Position numbers and translations under genes: made by a program. Below are positions 55,729 to 64,000 of a stretch of DNA of 64,000 nt, one piece after another. Where the stretch lies: contig NZ_CP011542.1 of the NCBI RefSeq assembly GCF_001020985.1, forward strand, positions 3,327,555 through 3,391,554, read 5' to 3'. Below the pieces are notes generated by a model, which worked only from the letters and a program-made list of their open reading frames with translations, was not told the origin of the DNA and searched no databases. The DNA comes from Corynebacterium mustelae. GTDB lineage: Bacteria; Actinomycetota; Actinomycetes; Mycobacteriales; Mycobacteriaceae. Within the stretch, counting starts at the first letter, position 1. Every line of letters starts with the position of its first letter.

Positions 55729-56049
55729 ATGTCCATTGTTACCATCACCGAACAAAACTTCCGTACCGAAGTAGTCGAATCCGATAAACCAGTCCTCGTG
55801 GACTTTTGGGCTGAGTGGTGTGGTCCCTGCAAGAAACTTAATCCCGTCATCGAGGAAATCGCAGCTGAGTATTCCGACAAACTTGTGGTTGGCAAAGTCA
55901 ATGTCGATCAGGAACGAAACTTAGCTGCCATGTTCCAAGTCATGTCCATTCCTACCCTTATTGTGTATAAGAATGGCGAGCTAGTGGACCAGTTCTTGCC
56001 TGGTCGCAACAAGCAAGCGATCGTGGCAAAATTCGAGAATCATTTGTGA
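55729..56049 (+). CDS. trxA: Thioredoxin
   Basis: Small cytoplasmic disulfide reductase of 106 residues. Active site WAEWCGPCKKL (Cys at about 31 and 34), cis-Pro in MSIPTLIVYKNGE. Normal length and fold. ATG 55729 has an AAGAAAAGGA site. It follows trxB, its reductase. In C. glutamicum the corresponding gene is called trxC; the letter is convention. Confidence 0.95.
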   Translation: MSIVTITEQNFRTEVVESDKPVLVDFWAEWCGPCKKLNPVIEEIAAEYSDKLVVGKVNVDQERNLAAMFQVMSIPTLIVYKNGELVDQFLPGRNKQAIVAKFENHL

Positions 56050-56108
56050 CTGGTATTCTGATCCAAAGCAACAATCGATTTACTACATTAGAACTAGATT
56101 GAATTGCA

Positions 56109-57305
56109 ATGGATTGGAGTACCGTGTCTGAGGTGTTGAAAGTCGGCGACCATAGCCCCCGGGTCGCCGAAGTGCGTGCTGCATTAGCGCGTCTTGGGTT
56201 AATCCCAAATTTTAGTCAAGATGTTAAAACTGATCAGGTTTTCAAAGACTCAGACACGATCTTTGACGCGGAATTGGAAGCTGCACTACGTGGCTTCCAA
56301 CAATCCCGAGGCATCATCGCCTCCGGCGAAATCGACGAAACCACACTTCGGGTTCTAAGGGAAGCGTCCTATAGGCTAGGTGCCCGGGTTTTAAGCTATC
56401 AACCCAATAATGAGATGATCGGCGACGATGTCGTCCAACTGCAAAAACAACTGCAGGAACTCGGCTTCTATGCTGACCGGATCGATGGTCATTTCGGACC
56501 CTGCACCCACCAGGGTTTGTTGAAGTACCAAATGAATTACGGGCTGAATATGGATGGGATTTGCGGCCCCAATACTATCCGCGCCCTTGGACGACTCGGT
56601 CGCAGAATTACCGGCGGTTCACCACAAAACCTCCATGAACGCGAACGCATGCGCGCCGCTGGCCCTAGATTAACCGGAAAACGGGTAGTTATTGACCCAT
56701 CACTTGGTGGGGCTGATAAGGGGCTAACCGTTAGTGGCATCTATGGTGACATCACTGAAGAAGAATTAATGTGGGACCTGGCCTGCCGGGTTGAAGGCCG
56801 CATGATTGCAGCCGGCATGGAAACCATCGTGTCACGTCCCCGTCAAGACAACCCATCGCTTCGGCAGCGAGCGGACATAGCCAACGCTTTCAACGCCGAT
56901 TTGATGATCTGCCTGCAAGCTGATCGCTATCGCAACGACAAAGCCTCTGGCTGCGCGACATTTTATTTCGGATCCGAAATGGGTAATTCCTCTATGACCG
57001 GAGAATTGCTCTCTGGTTTTATTCAGCGGGAAATCGCCGCTCGCACCAAGCTGGTCAACTGCGGAAATCATGCTCGCACATGGGATTTGTTACGAATGAC
57101 ACAGATGCCTTGTGTGGAGGTTGTTACTGGTTATCTTACTAACCCAGGCGATGTCCGGATTCTTACTAATCCGGCAAAACGTGACGCCATTGCCGAAGCG
57201 ATTGTCGTCGCTGTTAAACGACTATATTTAATGGATCGTGACGATCAACCTACTGGAACTTACAAGTTCAGTCAGTTACTGGAACAAGAAATGCTTGATG
57301 TTTAA
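56109..57305 (+). CDS. cwlM: CwlM-type protein: two peptidoglycan-binding domains and a degenerate amidase domain
   Basis: Protein of 398 residues. Two PG_binding_1 repeats (about 12-75 and 95-155: SPRVAEVRAALARLGL, then DDVVQLQKQLQELGFY) precede an Amidase_3-like domain (from about 193). The active site is not intact: the first zinc His of DPGHGG is Leu (DPSLGG), the second zinc His in the SxHxN block is Gln (CLQADR), and the catalytic Glu of the final VEVGF block is Val. It is therefore probably not a hydrolase. In mycobacteria CwlM is a non-enzymatic activator of MurA, phosphorylated by PknB. GTG 56124 is an alternative start. It is convergent with the next gene by a four-base overlap. Confidence 0.88.
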   Translation: MDWSTVSEVLKVGDHSPRVAEVRAALARLGLIPNFSQDVKTDQVFKDSDTIFDAELEAALRGFQQSRGIIASGEIDETTLRVLREASYRLGARVLSYQPNNEMIGDDVVQLQKQLQELGFYADRIDGHFGPCTHQGLLKYQMNYGLNMDGICGPNTIRALGRLGRRITGGSPQNLHERERMRAAGPRLTGKRVVIDPSLGGADKGLTVSGIYGDITEEELMWDLACRVEGRMIAAGMETIVSRPRQDNPSLRQRADIANAFNADLMICLQADRYRNDKASGCATFYFGSEMGNSSMTGELLSGFIQREIAARTKLVNCGNHARTWDLLRMTQMPCVEVVTGYLTNPGDVRILTNPAKRDAIAEAIVVAVKRLYLMDRDDQPTGTYKFSQLLEQEMLDV

Positions 57306-57961
57306 GCATAAATCCGGTTAAGTAGTTCTTCCGCCGCCAGCTCCGTGAGTAATTCGCGCACTGGCGGCAATTCCATTCTCAGCCTAGGTAACACTGGATG
57401 ATCCTGGACCACCATAAAACCAGCGGATTCCCAGAAATGGACATCAATAAGCCCCACAGAACCCGCACATTCGACTATTCGCGCCACCGATTCATCGGTA
57501 AGCGAAGCGGCTCTCGACGCTGCTTCACTACGGAGTCCAAAAACCTCAACAGCGGGTACTTCTGCTGCGACCAATTCCATCACCACAGCATCAACCATCA
57601 CCGTTTCTAATCCAGTATCAGCAATCACCGGATCAATGTGCAACGAGGTTATCAGTCGCGCATCTGGTGACACTGGCGCACTGGGTAGTTGCACCACCCC
57701 TGGCGCAACAGCGGGATTACAATAAAGGATCGTTGCGATTGCCCTAATTGGCGCAACTGTTGGACGCGGGTGAATCAGATTGAAACCACCAGAATCCCCC
57801 TCCAATAACCCGGTGGCCAACCACACCTCCTTTTCAAAAGCAGCATCCAAACGGGGAGTGCCCTGCACGCTGGGGCACAACTCCCAGAAAACACTGCGTG
57901 CGCAGTTATAATGCACCAGCGGAATCGCTTCGGTAGTCAAGCGTTGCAGCCGGGCGTCCAT
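57302..57961 (-). CDS. Conserved protein next to parB (Rv3916c-like, GNAT-like)
   Basis: Protein of 219 residues, first base six bases before the parB stop and same strand. Position between cwlM and parB matches the mycobacterial gene Rv3916c. The C-terminal half (VGLIDVHFWESAGFMVVQDHP) looks like a GNAT acetyltransferase end, but no acetyl-CoA P-loop is obvious. No membrane span. Start ATG 57961. Possible protein-modifying role near the segregation genes; not known. Confidence 0.7.
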   Translation of the reverse strand: MDARLQRLTTEAIPLVHYNCARSVFWELCPSVQGTPRLDAAFEKEVWLATGLLEGDSGGFNLIHPRPTVAPIRAIATILYCNPAVAPGVVQLPSAPVSPDARLITSLHIDPVIADTGLETVMVDAVVMELVAAEVPAVEVFGLRSEAASRAASLTDESVARIVECAGSVGLIDVHFWESAGFMVVQDHPVLPRLRMELPPVRELLTELAAEELLNRIYA

Positions 57962-57967
57962 GATGAG

Positions 57968-59059
57968 TCATCCCTTATGGCTTAACAGGGCCATGATGCG
58001 TTCAAAGTCCTCCCGACCACCAAACTCAACAACAATTTTGCCTTTGCGCTTACCCATCGACACCGATACTTTGGTGTCAAGATCATCAGCAAGCGATTCG
58101 GCAGCATGGGTCAAAAACTCTGGAGTCGGTGCTTTTTCCCGCTTCGGGGCTGGAATTTTCTTATCCCCTCGGTTCAGCAGTGTCACAGCTTCTTCCGTAG
58201 CACGCACTGACAAACCTTCCGCCACAACCCGTTCAGCGAGTTTTTCTTGCGTTTGTTTGCCAGCTTTGAGCCCCAACAGGGCGCGAGCATGACCAGCCGA
58301 TAGAACCCCGGCAGCAACCTTACGTTGCACAGCCACTGGCAGCTGCAATAGTCGAAGCATATTGGTGATTACCGGCCGAGAACGCCCGATCCGATCAGCA
58401 AGCTCGTTTTGGGTAACCTCAAATTCTTTGAGCAACTGCTCGTAAGCTGCCGCCTCTTCCAATGGGTTTAATTGCACCCGGTGGATGTTTTCCAGTAATG
58501 CGTCCCGCAACATGGAATTATCTGGGGTGTCGCGAACAATAGCTGGAATGGTTTTTAGTTTCGCTTTGGAAGCGGCACGCCAACGACGTTCACCCATGAT
58601 GATTTCGTAGCGGCCATCCCCGGAATCCCGCACGATAATTGGCTGCAATAATCCAAACTCTTTAATGGAATGCACCAATTCCGAGAGGTCTTCATCATCA
58701 AAAACCTTCCTGGGGTTCTTCTCATTGGGAAACAGCAACCCGATCGGAATTTCTTGATACGTCGCTCCATACTCGGCTGCGGTTTCCGGCGCAGCAGGCG
58801 CATTCTTCCGTCCCGCATTCCGTTCGGCGGCCTCAGCAACAATCGGGTTAATCCGAGCACCGTTTGCATCACGTTGGGCAGGCTTTTTCTTTTGTGCGGA
58901 CCCGGATTTTCCTGACGTAGTTTGGGCACTAGCAGGCGCACTTGCCCCGCCGATAACAATATCGGCTGCACCATGACCCAGACGGGAATCTGGTTGACCA
59001 GTAATCAACGCCGCAAGTCCGCGGCCCAACCCGCCTTTACGCTGGTCTTGTGAGGTCAT
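57968..59059 (-). CDS. parB: Chromosome-partitioning protein ParB
   Basis: DNA-binding protein of 363 residues that loads at parS and slides as a CTP clamp. N-terminal ParB/Srx fold: [29 protein letters not shown], the CTP motif [11 protein letters not shown] (about residues 177-187) and [14 protein letters not shown]. The central helix-turn-helix is [24 protein letters not shown], and a C-terminal dimerisation segment follows. It starts three bases after parA. Seven candidate binding sites lie 15-29 kb away in the trp region. Firm. Confidence 0.96.
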   Translation of the reverse strand: MTSQDQRKGGLGRGLAALITGQPDSRLGHGAADIVIGGASAPASAQTTSGKSGSAQKKKPAQRDANGARINPIVAEAAERNAGRKNAPAAPETAAEYGATYQEIPIGLLFPNEKNPRKVFDDEDLSELVHSIKEFGLLQPIIVRDSGDGRYEIIMGERRWRAASKAKLKTIPAIVRDTPDNSMLRDALLENIHRVQLNPLEEAAAYEQLLKEFEVTQNELADRIGRSRPVITNMLRLLQLPVAVQRKVAAGVLSAGHARALLGLKAGKQTQEKLAERVVAEGLSVRATEEAVTLLNRGDKKIPAPKREKAPTPEFLTHAAESLADDLDTKVSVSMGKRKGKIVVEFGGREDFERIMALLSHKG

Positions 59060-59062
59060 CGG

Positions 59063-60067
59063 TTAGTCCTCCTCATTGGTGGCAAGAGAATCAAAGTCAT
59101 GGAAATCGTCAGTGGTGGCATCCGGAGAGTCGTCGGGTGACGCGCCGCTTTCCGGGGACATCCCGATTGCGCCGGAGTCCTGCGTTGGTGGGTAGTCACC
59201 GCGTTGAGCCAATTCGCGGGCAGCATCCAGATACGCCATCGCACCCCTTGAGCCCGGATCGTAGGTTAAAACGGTTTGGCCGAAACCGGGTGCCTCGGAG
59301 ACCTTCACTGAACGAGGAATTCTCGTACGCATGACAACCTCGCCGAAGTGATCACGCACCTCGTCCGATACTTGCTCGGCAAGTTTCGTGCGAGCATCAA
59401 ACATAGTTAGCAAAATCGCTGATATATGCAGATCTGGGTTGAGATGCTGCCGGATCATCGTGATGTTATTAAGTAACTGCCCGACACCTTCCAGGGCGTA
59501 GTATTCGCACTGGATTGGGATTAATACCTCATTGACGGCATTCATGGCGTTAATGGTGAGTAATCCCAATGAGGGAGGACAATCAATAAAAACATAGTCG
59601 AAACCGGCTTCTTCGATGAATGTGGAATGCAAAGCATCTGAGAGCCGATACTCCCGCCGCACCATTGAGACTAGTTCGATTTCGGCACCCGCTAAATCAA
59701 TGGTGGCAGGGATACAGTAAAGGTTTTCACTGGTAGTGGATTGTTGCATCGCCTGTTCGGCGGTGCATTCACCGATAAGCAATTCGTAGCTTGATAATGT
59801 ACCTGCCCGGTGGTCAACCCCCAATGCGGTTGACGCGTTACCCTGCGGATCAAGGTCAACTACCAACACCTTTAAACCCCCCACCGCTAAACCGGCCGCA
59901 AGGTTCACCGAAGATGTGGTTTTGCCAACCCCACCTTTTTGGTTAGCCACCACCAAATGACGTGGTTTTGGCGGCCGTGGAAGTTGGAGAGTATTAGGTG
60001 TCAACACCTGAGCTGCACGCCGCGCAGCTGCAGCGATAGGAGTGTCGTCCCAGTTCGTTTCTTCCAT
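59063..60067 (-). CDS. parA: Chromosome-partitioning ATPase ParA
   Basis: Walker-type ATPase of 334 residues that moves origins with ParB. The deviant Walker A is KGGVGKTTSSVNLA (about residues 44-57), followed by VLVVDLDPQGNASTALG and the DCPPSLGLLTINAMNA block. The C-terminus has a 60-residue Asp/Ser-rich tail after the fold. ATG 60067. It is directly upstream of parB and downstream of rsmG, the standard order. Firm. Confidence 0.95.
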   Translation of the reverse strand: MEETNWDDTPIAAAARRAAQVLTPNTLQLPRPPKPRHLVVANQKGGVGKTTSSVNLAAGLAVGGLKVLVVDLDPQGNASTALGVDHRAGTLSSYELLIGECTAEQAMQQSTTSENLYCIPATIDLAGAEIELVSMVRREYRLSDALHSTFIEEAGFDYVFIDCPPSLGLLTINAMNAVNEVLIPIQCEYYALEGVGQLLNNITMIRQHLNPDLHISAILLTMFDARTKLAEQVSDEVRDHFGEVVMRTRIPRSVKVSEAPGFGQTVLTYDPGSRGAMAYLDAARELAQRGDYPPTQDSGAIGMSPESGASPDDSPDATTDDFHDFDSLATNEED

Positions 60068-60156
60068 GACTACCTAACTATCTTTTCGTGTTTTATTGGG
60101 GTTTTGTCGTTTCCAGATTAGTGCCTATTTCCCGGCTATTCCACACCACATATGTT

Positions 60157-60834
60157 CTATCGAATCTTCGGTATTTCGATCACTGTAGTAGGTTCCGATA
60201 ATTGTGCGCCGACGACAAAAATTTTCGCCTTACCGCCACCAGCTTTTTTAATCTGCGCACCATCACGAGCTAATTCTTCATGAACGGAAGAACCCTTCAT
60301 GGCCAGCATTTTTCCACCTTTGGCAACCAAGGGTAGCGACCAACCGCATAATTTACCCAGCGGTGCAACCGCCCTGGAGGTAACCACATCGACGGTGCCG
60401 ACCTGTTTTTTAATGTCTTTATCCTCAGCACGACCCCGTAGTACTGTCACATTCGGCAAATCCAAGGATGCAACCACCTCGGATAAAAACGTGGAACGTT
60501 TCAGCAATGGTTCAATCAGAAAAACTGTAAGATCCGGTCGGGCCAGTGCCAAAGGAATGCCGGGTAAGCCTGCACCAGAACCGATGTCGGCAACGGTGAC
60601 TCCGGGGTTAATAGCCTCGCCGATAACTGCACAATTGAGGATGTGCCGTTCCCATAATCGGGGTAGTTCCCGTGGGCCCATAAACCCACGTTCTAATCCA
60701 TCAGTCGCAAGCAGGTGATGGTAGCGAATCGCGTTAGTGATGTTTTCCTTAAAGATTTCTGCAGCAATAGCAGGTGCGGGAAAGTCACTGGGTGCGGTGG
60801 TTTCGGTTGGGGTGGGATGTTCTTGCTCTACCAC
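60157..60834 (-). CDS. rsmG: 16S rRNA (guanine-N7) methyltransferase RsmG
   Basis: Methylates G527 of 16S rRNA; 225 residues. SAM-binding VADIGSGAGLPGIPLALARP (about residues 80-99), FLIEPLLKRSTFL, then VTSRAVAPLGKL are typical. A 30-residue N-terminal extension precedes the fold. It follows yidC by a gap of about 230 bases; no jag (R3H) gene lies between them, unlike in mycobacteria. Firm. Confidence 0.95.
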   Translation of the reverse strand: MVEQEHPTPTETTAPSDFPAPAIAAEIFKENITNAIRYHHLLATDGLERGFMGPRELPRLWERHILNCAVIGEAINPGVTVADIGSGAGLPGIPLALARPDLTVFLIEPLLKRSTFLSEVVASLDLPNVTVLRGRAEDKDIKKQVGTVDVVTSRAVAPLGKLCGWSLPLVAKGGKMLAMKGSSVHEELARDGAQIKKAGGGKAKIFVVGAQLSEPTTVIEIPKIR

Positions 60835-61004
60835 GCACTATTCCTTTTCTTTCCAGATGCGTTTTCTGCATTGCATTGCGGTTATCACGTCAATTGGTGG
60901 GGTACAACCAGAAAGATCATGTTTTGGCTCTATAAGGTTTTCTGCCACCATTTGCTCACTAAAAACTGTACACGGCAAATCACCTCACCCCATGCAATTC
61001 ACAC

Positions 61005-61046
61005 GCGAAAACCGCCATCAAACATTGACACAATGCTGACGGCGGT
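61005..61046 (-). terminator. Rho-independent terminator of yidC
   Basis: On the minus strand ACCGCC(G)TCA and TGA(T)GGCGGT form a stem with one mismatch, followed by TTTTCG. It lies 20 bases after the yidC stop. Confidence 0.7.
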
Positions 61047-61065
61047 CGAGACGTCGAAAAGCTAA

Positions 61066-62022
61066 TCAGCGCTTCTTACGCTTTTTGCTACCAGCTGGCC
61101 GTTGGCCAGGTTTCGGCGCGGTGGCTCGTTTCGCATCGCGCTTTACTTGTAGTTCAGCTTCTTCTTCCGCATCCATCTTGGCAAAGACGTAGCGCTGCTG
61201 GAAGAAAGTCCACACGTTATTGGACACCATGTAGAACAACAAACCAATGTGCCACAAAACACCGGTGGCCAAGATGGTCAGCGGTAGGAACCACAACATC
61301 ATCTTGTTCATCATGTCCATCTGCATCTGCATTTGGTCATTTCCGGCGGGCTTTTGCTTGCCGGAGGCAATCCGGGCTTTTTGACGTTCGATGCTGAGTC
61401 GAGCGTTCATATGGATAGCCACGACGATGATGATAATAAGCGGTGCGGCCACCCAGGTGATGTCCAACCAGTCGAAATCGACTGGTTGGAAGGCTTGATA
61501 CATATCTTCCGGCATCCAGATATATGCCGAAAGTGGAATGCCGAAGACTCGGGCGTCCAGGAAGGACTGTACATCTTCTGCAGAGAAGATGTAGTTGGGG
61601 GTCATTCGGTTTTGCTCGATACTCAAACCTAATTGGCCAGCACCGGTACCGGTGCGGTTGAAGGAGCGAAGCACATGGAACAGACCCAAAAATACTGGCA
61701 TTTGCACCAAAATGGGCAAACATCCAGCTATGGGGTTAACACCCATTTCTTTTTGTAGTTTTCGGGATTCTTCCAGCATTTTTTGCTGGTCGTTTTTGTA
61801 CTTGTTTCTAATCTCCTGCATGCGCGGCTGCAGTTCTTGCATTTTGCGCATGGACCGCATTTGCTTAATTGTCGGCCGCACCAGTAGCACACGGATGGTG
61901 ACGGTGAGTAGGACGATGGCTAGTACCCAGGACAGGCCGGAATCCGGGTTGAGGACAAGGCTTACAACCTTGTGCCAGAACCACAAGATGGCCGAGATTG
62001 GCCAGTAAATGAAGTTGAGCAC
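61066..62022 (-). CDS. yidC: Membrane protein insertase YidC
   Basis: Inner-membrane insertase of 318 residues. Start helix LNFIYWPISAILWFWHKV, then the YidC core with KQMRSMRKMQELQPRMQEIRNKYKND, NPIAGCLPILVQMPVFLGLF and five or so membrane helices. The C-terminus (about 285-318) is Lys/Arg-rich (KRDAKRATAPKPG), typical of ribosome binding in Actinobacteria. GTG/ATG at 62022 gives a normal length. It is part of the rpmH-rnpA-yidD-yidC chain. Firm. Confidence 0.95.
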   Translation of the reverse strand: MLNFIYWPISAILWFWHKVVSLVLNPDSGLSWVLAIVLLTVTIRVLLVRPTIKQMRSMRKMQELQPRMQEIRNKYKNDQQKMLEESRKLQKEMGVNPIAGCLPILVQMPVFLGLFHVLRSFNRTGTGAGQLGLSIEQNRMTPNYIFSAEDVQSFLDARVFGIPLSAYIWMPEDMYQAFQPVDFDWLDITWVAAPLIIIIVVAIHMNARLSIERQKARIASGKQKPAGNDQMQMQMDMMNKMMLWFLPLTILATGVLWHIGLLFYMVSNNVWTFFQQRYVFAKMDAEEEAELQVKRDAKRATAPKPGQRPAGSKKRKKR

Positions 62023-62143
62023 TGTGAGTCAAAACTCCTCAAGTATTTTATGTTTCTAAGGTGTGAAGCTAAAGCTATGGAACTAAAGTGTACTTAGCTT
62101 TGGTCAGAACAACTATTTATAAGTTTTCAACCGTGGAATATTC

Positions 62144-62455
62144 TTAGTTCTTCCACTGGGTATCGCTGCGCGATTTCGGGATAACCGGATCATAGCCACC
62201 AGGGTGCCACGGTCCGCATTTCGCCAATCGGGCTAGGGTTTTAATTAGTCCCCAAAATGCGCCGTATTCTTCGATAACGCCTAAGGCGTAAGCGCTACAG
62301 CTGGGTTCGAACCGACAACTAGGTCCGGATTTTAACGGGGAGAGATATCGTTGATAGCCAAGAACTAGGTACCGAAACGCCCGGGCGATACGCGAATGTT
62401 TGCTTTTCGACGTCTCAGCCGCGCCGTTTGATTTTTCCAAGTGCTTTTTGCACAT
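62144..62455 (-). CDS. yidD: YidD membrane-insertion efficiency factor
   Basis: Small membrane-associated protein of 103 residues that assists YidC. The core [34 protein letters not shown] with its conserved Cys pair, and [13 protein letters not shown], are unmistakable. About 25 basic N-terminal residues precede it. ATG 62455 overlaps the end of rnpA by 41 bases, an unusually long overlap, so the start could be a little further in. Confidence 0.92.
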   Translation of the reverse strand: MCKKHLEKSNGAAETSKSKHSRIARAFRYLVLGYQRYLSPLKSGPSCRFEPSCSAYALGVIEEYGAFWGLIKTLARLAKCGPWHPGGYDPVIPKSRSDTQWKN

Positions 62456-62819
62456 CAGCAGTCAGCTCCTTCGAGGTGGCGGTGGCCGCTGGTGGTAGAG
62501 CTCGAATGATTAGTCGGTCTCCCGGGGCCAATTCAGACACCAGATCCAACATGATTGGGCGAAGTTTCCTACTCACCGCATGTCGCACAACTGCATTTCC
62601 GACGGCTTTGGAAACAATGAGGCCAAATCGTGGTGGGGAAGTGGTCAGATCTTTGATACTTGATACAGCGGTCAAAGTTTTAGTCTGAGCATCAGATGGC
62701 TTTGGAGATTTTTCGTGCTTTAAATGCACAACAACGGTGCCCCCACCTGCACGTTTACCCTTCCGAATTGTTTGACGAAACTCTTCGGAGTTGGTGATTT
62801 TGTGCTGTTGCGGGAGCAC
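62415..62819 (-). CDS. rnpA: Ribonuclease P protein component
   Basis: Protein subunit of RNase P, 134 residues, which with the catalytic RNA removes tRNA 5' leaders. N-terminus [49 protein letters not shown] (the RNR motif region) and [11 protein letters not shown] are typical. Starts 30 bases after rpmH. The RNA subunit gene is not in this window. Confidence 0.94.
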   Translation of the reverse strand: MLPQQHKITNSEEFRQTIRKGKRAGGGTVVVHLKHEKSPKPSDAQTKTLTAVSSIKDLTTSPPRFGLIVSKAVGNAVVRHAVSRKLRPIMLDLVSELAPGDRLIIRALPPAATATSKELTADVQKALGKIKRRG

Positions 62820-62849
62820 CGTTGTTATTACTTTGCGTTGTATGTGCGC

Positions 62850-62993
62850 TTAAGCGGTGAGCTTTGCACGACCCTTACGACGACGTGCAGCCACAATTGC
62901 GCGGCCAGCACGAGTGCGCATACGGATACGGAAGCCGTGCTTTTTCGCGCGACGACGGTTGTTCGGCTGGAACGTCCGCTTACCCTTGGTCAC
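62850..62993 (-). CDS. rpmH: 50S ribosomal protein L34
   Basis: A 47-residue basic protein: [20 protein letters not shown], continuing [21 protein letters not shown] to KLTA. It is too short for a long-ORF search but the sequence is a full L34. Start GTG 62993 has AGGAG seven bases upstream. First gene of the chain running away from the origin. Confidence 0.97.
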   Translation of the reverse strand: MTKGKRTFQPNNRRRAKKHGFRIRMRTRAGRAIVAARRRKGRAKLTA

Positions 62994-63000
62994 GGTAAAC

Positions 63001-63479
63001 ACTCCTAATGTAGGTGATAACAGGTGGGCCTTTTAGCTCAGCTTGAATAGCTGGGATAAAAAGAACACCCAAAGTTGGATGATGATAGTTAAGGAGCACA
63101 TTCTTTAACACACCGGCATAATGCTGGAACAATAAGAAAGCACAAAACAGTCAGCGGAAGATCCGGTGATAGTTCTCTCCTTAAAAATGCACATTCAGTA
63201 GGAAGATACTGATGTGACAGACCTGTACAGACTACGTGAACTAACCAGCGCAAACCAAATCGACACGCTTGCACCCCCGCACCACCCCAATAATGACATT
63301 TTTGTAATTCACTTGCCGGTCAGGCTAAAAATTTTGCCCCTGCCTTGGGTGATGTTATCTATCCGTTATTTCATCGCTACTGTGAAGCCTAATTACATCC
63401 ATAGCATTCGATGCATATGTAGACATTCCTCCAAACAAGCGAGTAACAATAGATTCTGACATTCTCATTCACAGGCTGT
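63001..63479. other. rpmH upstream region, no gene
   Basis: Non-coding DNA between rpmH and the DnaA-box cluster. It must contain the rpmH promoter(s). An 81-codon frame at 63214-63459 has no protein character or ribosome site and is rejected. No tRNA or terminator seen. Confidence 0.6.
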
Positions 63480-63710
63480 GCGAAACCATACCTGTGGATA
63501 ACTTTGCAATATCGCTTGTTAATCTTGATGTTTAGCGGTGTTATTGCAGGTAAAATCACATAAATTCCGATCACCAGTTATCCACAATCACTGTTGCAGG
63601 TTGTGGATAAGTTGGTGAAACGCGTAATTTAAAGAGTTATTCACAGCTGTGGATAACTCTGTGGAAGCCGTGGTCAATTGACTAACAAGCGGCTTTAACA
63701 TGTGGATGAA
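63480..63710. other. oriC: Replication origin oriC (DnaA-box cluster)
   Basis: Exact 9-mers TTATCCACA/TGTGGATAA at 63493-63501, 63578-63586, 63602-63610 and 63648-63656, plus near matches TTATTCACA (63637-63645) and TGTGGATGA (63701-63709), in AT-rich DNA just upstream of the expected dnaA gene and downstream of rpmH. The boxes alternate in orientation. This is the standard actinobacterial oriC position. Direct counts were made by eye. Confidence 0.88.
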
Positions 63711-64000
63711 GCGGTGAGTTTCTTTACAGAAAGGTAACGGTAATCAGTCTTTATGGTTAAGACTATAGAAAGGCGCAAAACACACATAAGGTAGCTGCTA
63801 ACCCGTTGAAGAAAAACCGCATCTTATCTGTGCCGCTACACCCCCATTGCGTGTGCCAGCGTGATGGGTACTTCAGATACCAGATTGCTGATCGATTGGT
63901 GTTGTGGCCAAGCTGCTAGTTAACCTGCAATGTGGCTGTGACTTAGCAATTGACGTTTTAGAGTTTTAGAAATTTAAGTAGAAACAAGGATTTACCAACA
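63711..64000. other. Probable dnaA upstream region
   Basis: About 290 bases after the last DnaA box with no confident gene. AAGGA at about 63984 near the window end could be the ribosome site of dnaA starting just outside. No further DnaA box with fewer than two mismatches was seen. Confidence 0.45.

Noticed and set aside
63214..63459. 81-codon frame between rpmH and the DnaA boxes
   Set aside because: No ribosome site, no recognisable protein, and located in the origin region where no gene is expected.
1..64000. CRISPR arrays, rRNA operons, tRNA genes and complete insertion sequences
   Set aside because: Scanned for by eye; no regularly spaced repeats, cloverleaf with CCA context or transposase gene was recognised. 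A tRNA scan would be needed to exclude single tRNAs fully.

Overview
The window looks like a Corynebacterium chromosome, probably from the C. diphtheriae-like branch, ending just short of dnaA. The right-hand end carries the actinobacterial origin block rpmH-rnpA-yidD-yidC-rsmG-parA-parB, then cwlM, trxA, trxB, sigM, murJ, a DUF6049 membrane protein, a NUDIX protein and cca. This is followed on the right by an AT-rich stretch with DnaA boxes (oriC). Species cannot be fixed from sequence alone. I saw no rRNA, tRNA, CRISPR array or intact insertion sequence.

Layout. 1-5 kb: 5' part of leuS, two unrecognised genes, and an ABC exporter that matches the heme exporter HrtBA. 5-7 kb: the divergent two-component pair, probably ChrSA, which would sense heme and switch on hrtBA. 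7.5-10.9 kb: a lactococcin-972-type bacteriocin locus with two different bacteriocin genes flanking a membrane protein and an ABC ATPase. 11-19.5 kb: mixed accessory and conserved genes: DUF4253, a secreted protein with a likely DtxR iron box, a Fic enzyme with operator-like repeats, a FrnE-like oxidoreductase, an AAA ATPase behind a perfect 28-bp inverted repeat, DUF1846, and a tail-anchored secreted protein. 19.7-20.9 kb: a dicarboxylate/amino-acid symporter with an in-frame amber codon at its start. 21.8-31.4 kb: three giant tandem paralogues of 1047-1083 residues with no function I can name.

31.4-40 kb: the tryptophan operon, with a leader peptide containing three consecutive Trp codons. 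Its order is trpB-like, trpE, trpG, trpD, trpCF, trpB, trpA, so it holds two TrpB-type genes. Seven ParB-binding parS palindromes lie between 31.4 and 43.0 kb. Three are inside trp coding sequence and three are in longer palindromes at operon ends. parA and parB themselves are at 58-60 kb, so this region is both a biosynthetic operon and the centromere.

40-64 kb: a Rieske lipoprotein, an old-yellow-enzyme oxidoreductase, a BASS transporter, AlgH/YqgE, cca, and then the conserved origin-proximal set. murJ carries a degenerate kinase domain, and CwlM has lost its amidase active site. Both are expected for the actinobacterial peptidoglycan-control proteins. sigM, trxB and trxA form the thiol-stress group. 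The sequence also shows an over-represented 10-mer, GTCGA(C/A)AAGC, with 21 copies that I located by eye.
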